A stretch of 5,089 bases of DNA from an uncultured Lachnospiraceae bacterium. GTDB lineage: Bacteria; Bacillota; Clostridia; Lachnospirales; Lachnospiraceae. The translations under genes were made by a program, and so were the position numbers. The stretch is from contig CAKRNX010000160.1 of assembly GCA_934371475.1 (NCBI GenBank), positions 1 through 5,089 on the forward strand, given 5' to 3'. The notes beneath the pieces are model-generated. The model worked only from the letters and a program-made list of their open reading frames with translations, made no database searches and was not told the DNA's origin. Within the stretch, counting starts at the first letter, position 1. Each line of letters starts with the position of its first letter. Positions 4,760-5,089 of the stretch are shown piece by piece.

Positions 4760-5089
4760 ACTTCTACTTCTCCTGCCAGTACTTTTTTGTAATCCTCATA
4801 ATTCTTTTTTAGAAGCTCCGGTGTGTTTAGCTCATACGGACATTTGCTGACACACTTTCTGCAGTTCAGGCATCCTTCTATTTTCTTCATCTCTTCCTGC
4901 ATCTGATGAATTCTCGCTTCCAGATTCGCCGGTGTGGACTTCGCTGCTGCCGCTGCCGCATGGAACTCCTTCTCCATCTCGGCATAGTAAGCCAGCAGTC
5001 CGGTGGAAGTCAGTGCCTCAATACGGCGCACGCCTGCAGCAACGCCGGTCTCGGACAGAATCTTAAAGCAGCCGATATTCTCTGTATTC
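4756..5089 (-). CDS. chimeric open frame: alanyl-tRNA synthetase fragment joined to a 4Fe-4S module (partial)
   Basis: The frame is open from the right edge to TGA at 4758-4756; 110 codons are visible. Residues 1-70 match alanyl-tRNA synthetase at the end of its editing domain and the start of the C-terminal region: N-T-x-x-I-G-C-F-K-I-L-S-E, then GVAAGVRRIEALT, then AAAAAAKSTPANLEARIHQMQ. From about residue 68 it changes to an iron-sulfur module with C73-x2-C76-x2-C79-x3-C83-P followed by YELNTPELLKKNYEDYKKVL. This resembles the C-terminal extension of clostridial aldo/keto reductases. No AlaRS is known to me with such an end; the normal AlaRS oligomerisation domain would be missing. The 3' end overlaps the exporter start as ATGA, so the iron-sulfur part belongs to this operon and the AlaRS part is the intruder. 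GTG at 5031 is only an in-frame valine of the AlaRS portion, not a convincing start. It could be a true fusion, a recombination remnant, or an assembly join. Confidence 0.8.
   Translation of the reverse strand, partial: NTENIGCFKILSETGVAAGVRRIEALTSTGLLAYYAEMEKEFHAAAAAAKSTPANLEARIHQMQEEMKKIEGCLNCRKCVSKCPYELNTPELLKKNYEDYKKVLAGEVEV
4867..4899 (-). other. junction between AlaRS-like and iron-sulfur coding sequence
   Basis: The similarity switches within the codons for M-Q-E-E-M-K-K-I-E-G-C. Coiled, glutamate/lysine-rich helices such as xEEMKK occur in both parent families, so a few codons of shared sequence could have served as the crossover point or as the overlap that misled an assembler. No repeat, transposon end or stop codon is seen here, and the frame is kept. 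Confidence 0.6.

Noticed and set aside
5029..5031. GTG start giving a 91-residue ferredoxin-like small protein
   Set aside because: The frame is open upstream to the window edge and the preceding codons continue the AlaRS match, so this GTG is an internal valine.

Overview
The window looks like a piece of a Firmicutes genome, most likely a gut-type Clostridia (Lachnospiraceae-like). This is an inference from the purine-rich Shine-Dalgarno sites, moderate GC, the protein families present and a clostridial-style c-di-GMP-I riboswitch. All intact genes are on the minus strand; the only plus-strand gene is a broken regulator.

Left part (1-1240). At the very left edge, on the minus strand, is most of a c-di-GMP-I (GEMM-I) riboswitch aptamer with a good promoter behind it (132-137 / 109-114). 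The gene it controls lies outside the window. Next comes an intact nitroreductase-family gene (213-752, minus) with its own promoter and a strong intrinsic terminator. Divergent from it is a decayed HxlR/MarR-like transcriptional regulator (about 800-1134, plus), broken by at least two frame changes, one of them a tandem CCGT duplication. A probably bidirectional terminator (1187-1239) separates this block from the rest.

Right part (1288-5089, minus). Read in the direction of transcription: an open frame running in from the right edge, a DMT/EamA-family membrane exporter, a PflX-like radical SAM protein, then, after a 173-bp gap, a 23S rRNA uracil-C5 methyltransferase (RlmD/RlmCD type). The first three are joined by two 4-bp ATGA stop/start overlaps and so look like one translationally coupled operon. 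The gap before rlmD holds two near-adjacent perfect inverted repeats.

The oddest element is the open frame at the right edge. Its visible N-terminal part is recognisable alanyl-tRNA synthetase sequence (end of the editing domain and start of the C-terminal region). Within a few codons it turns into a 4Fe-4S CxxCxxCxxxCP module of the kind found at the C-terminus of clostridial aldo/keto reductases. Either this is a real gene fusion or rearrangement at a short stretch of similarity, or it is a chimeric assembly join. No mobile element, CRISPR array, tRNA or rRNA was found.
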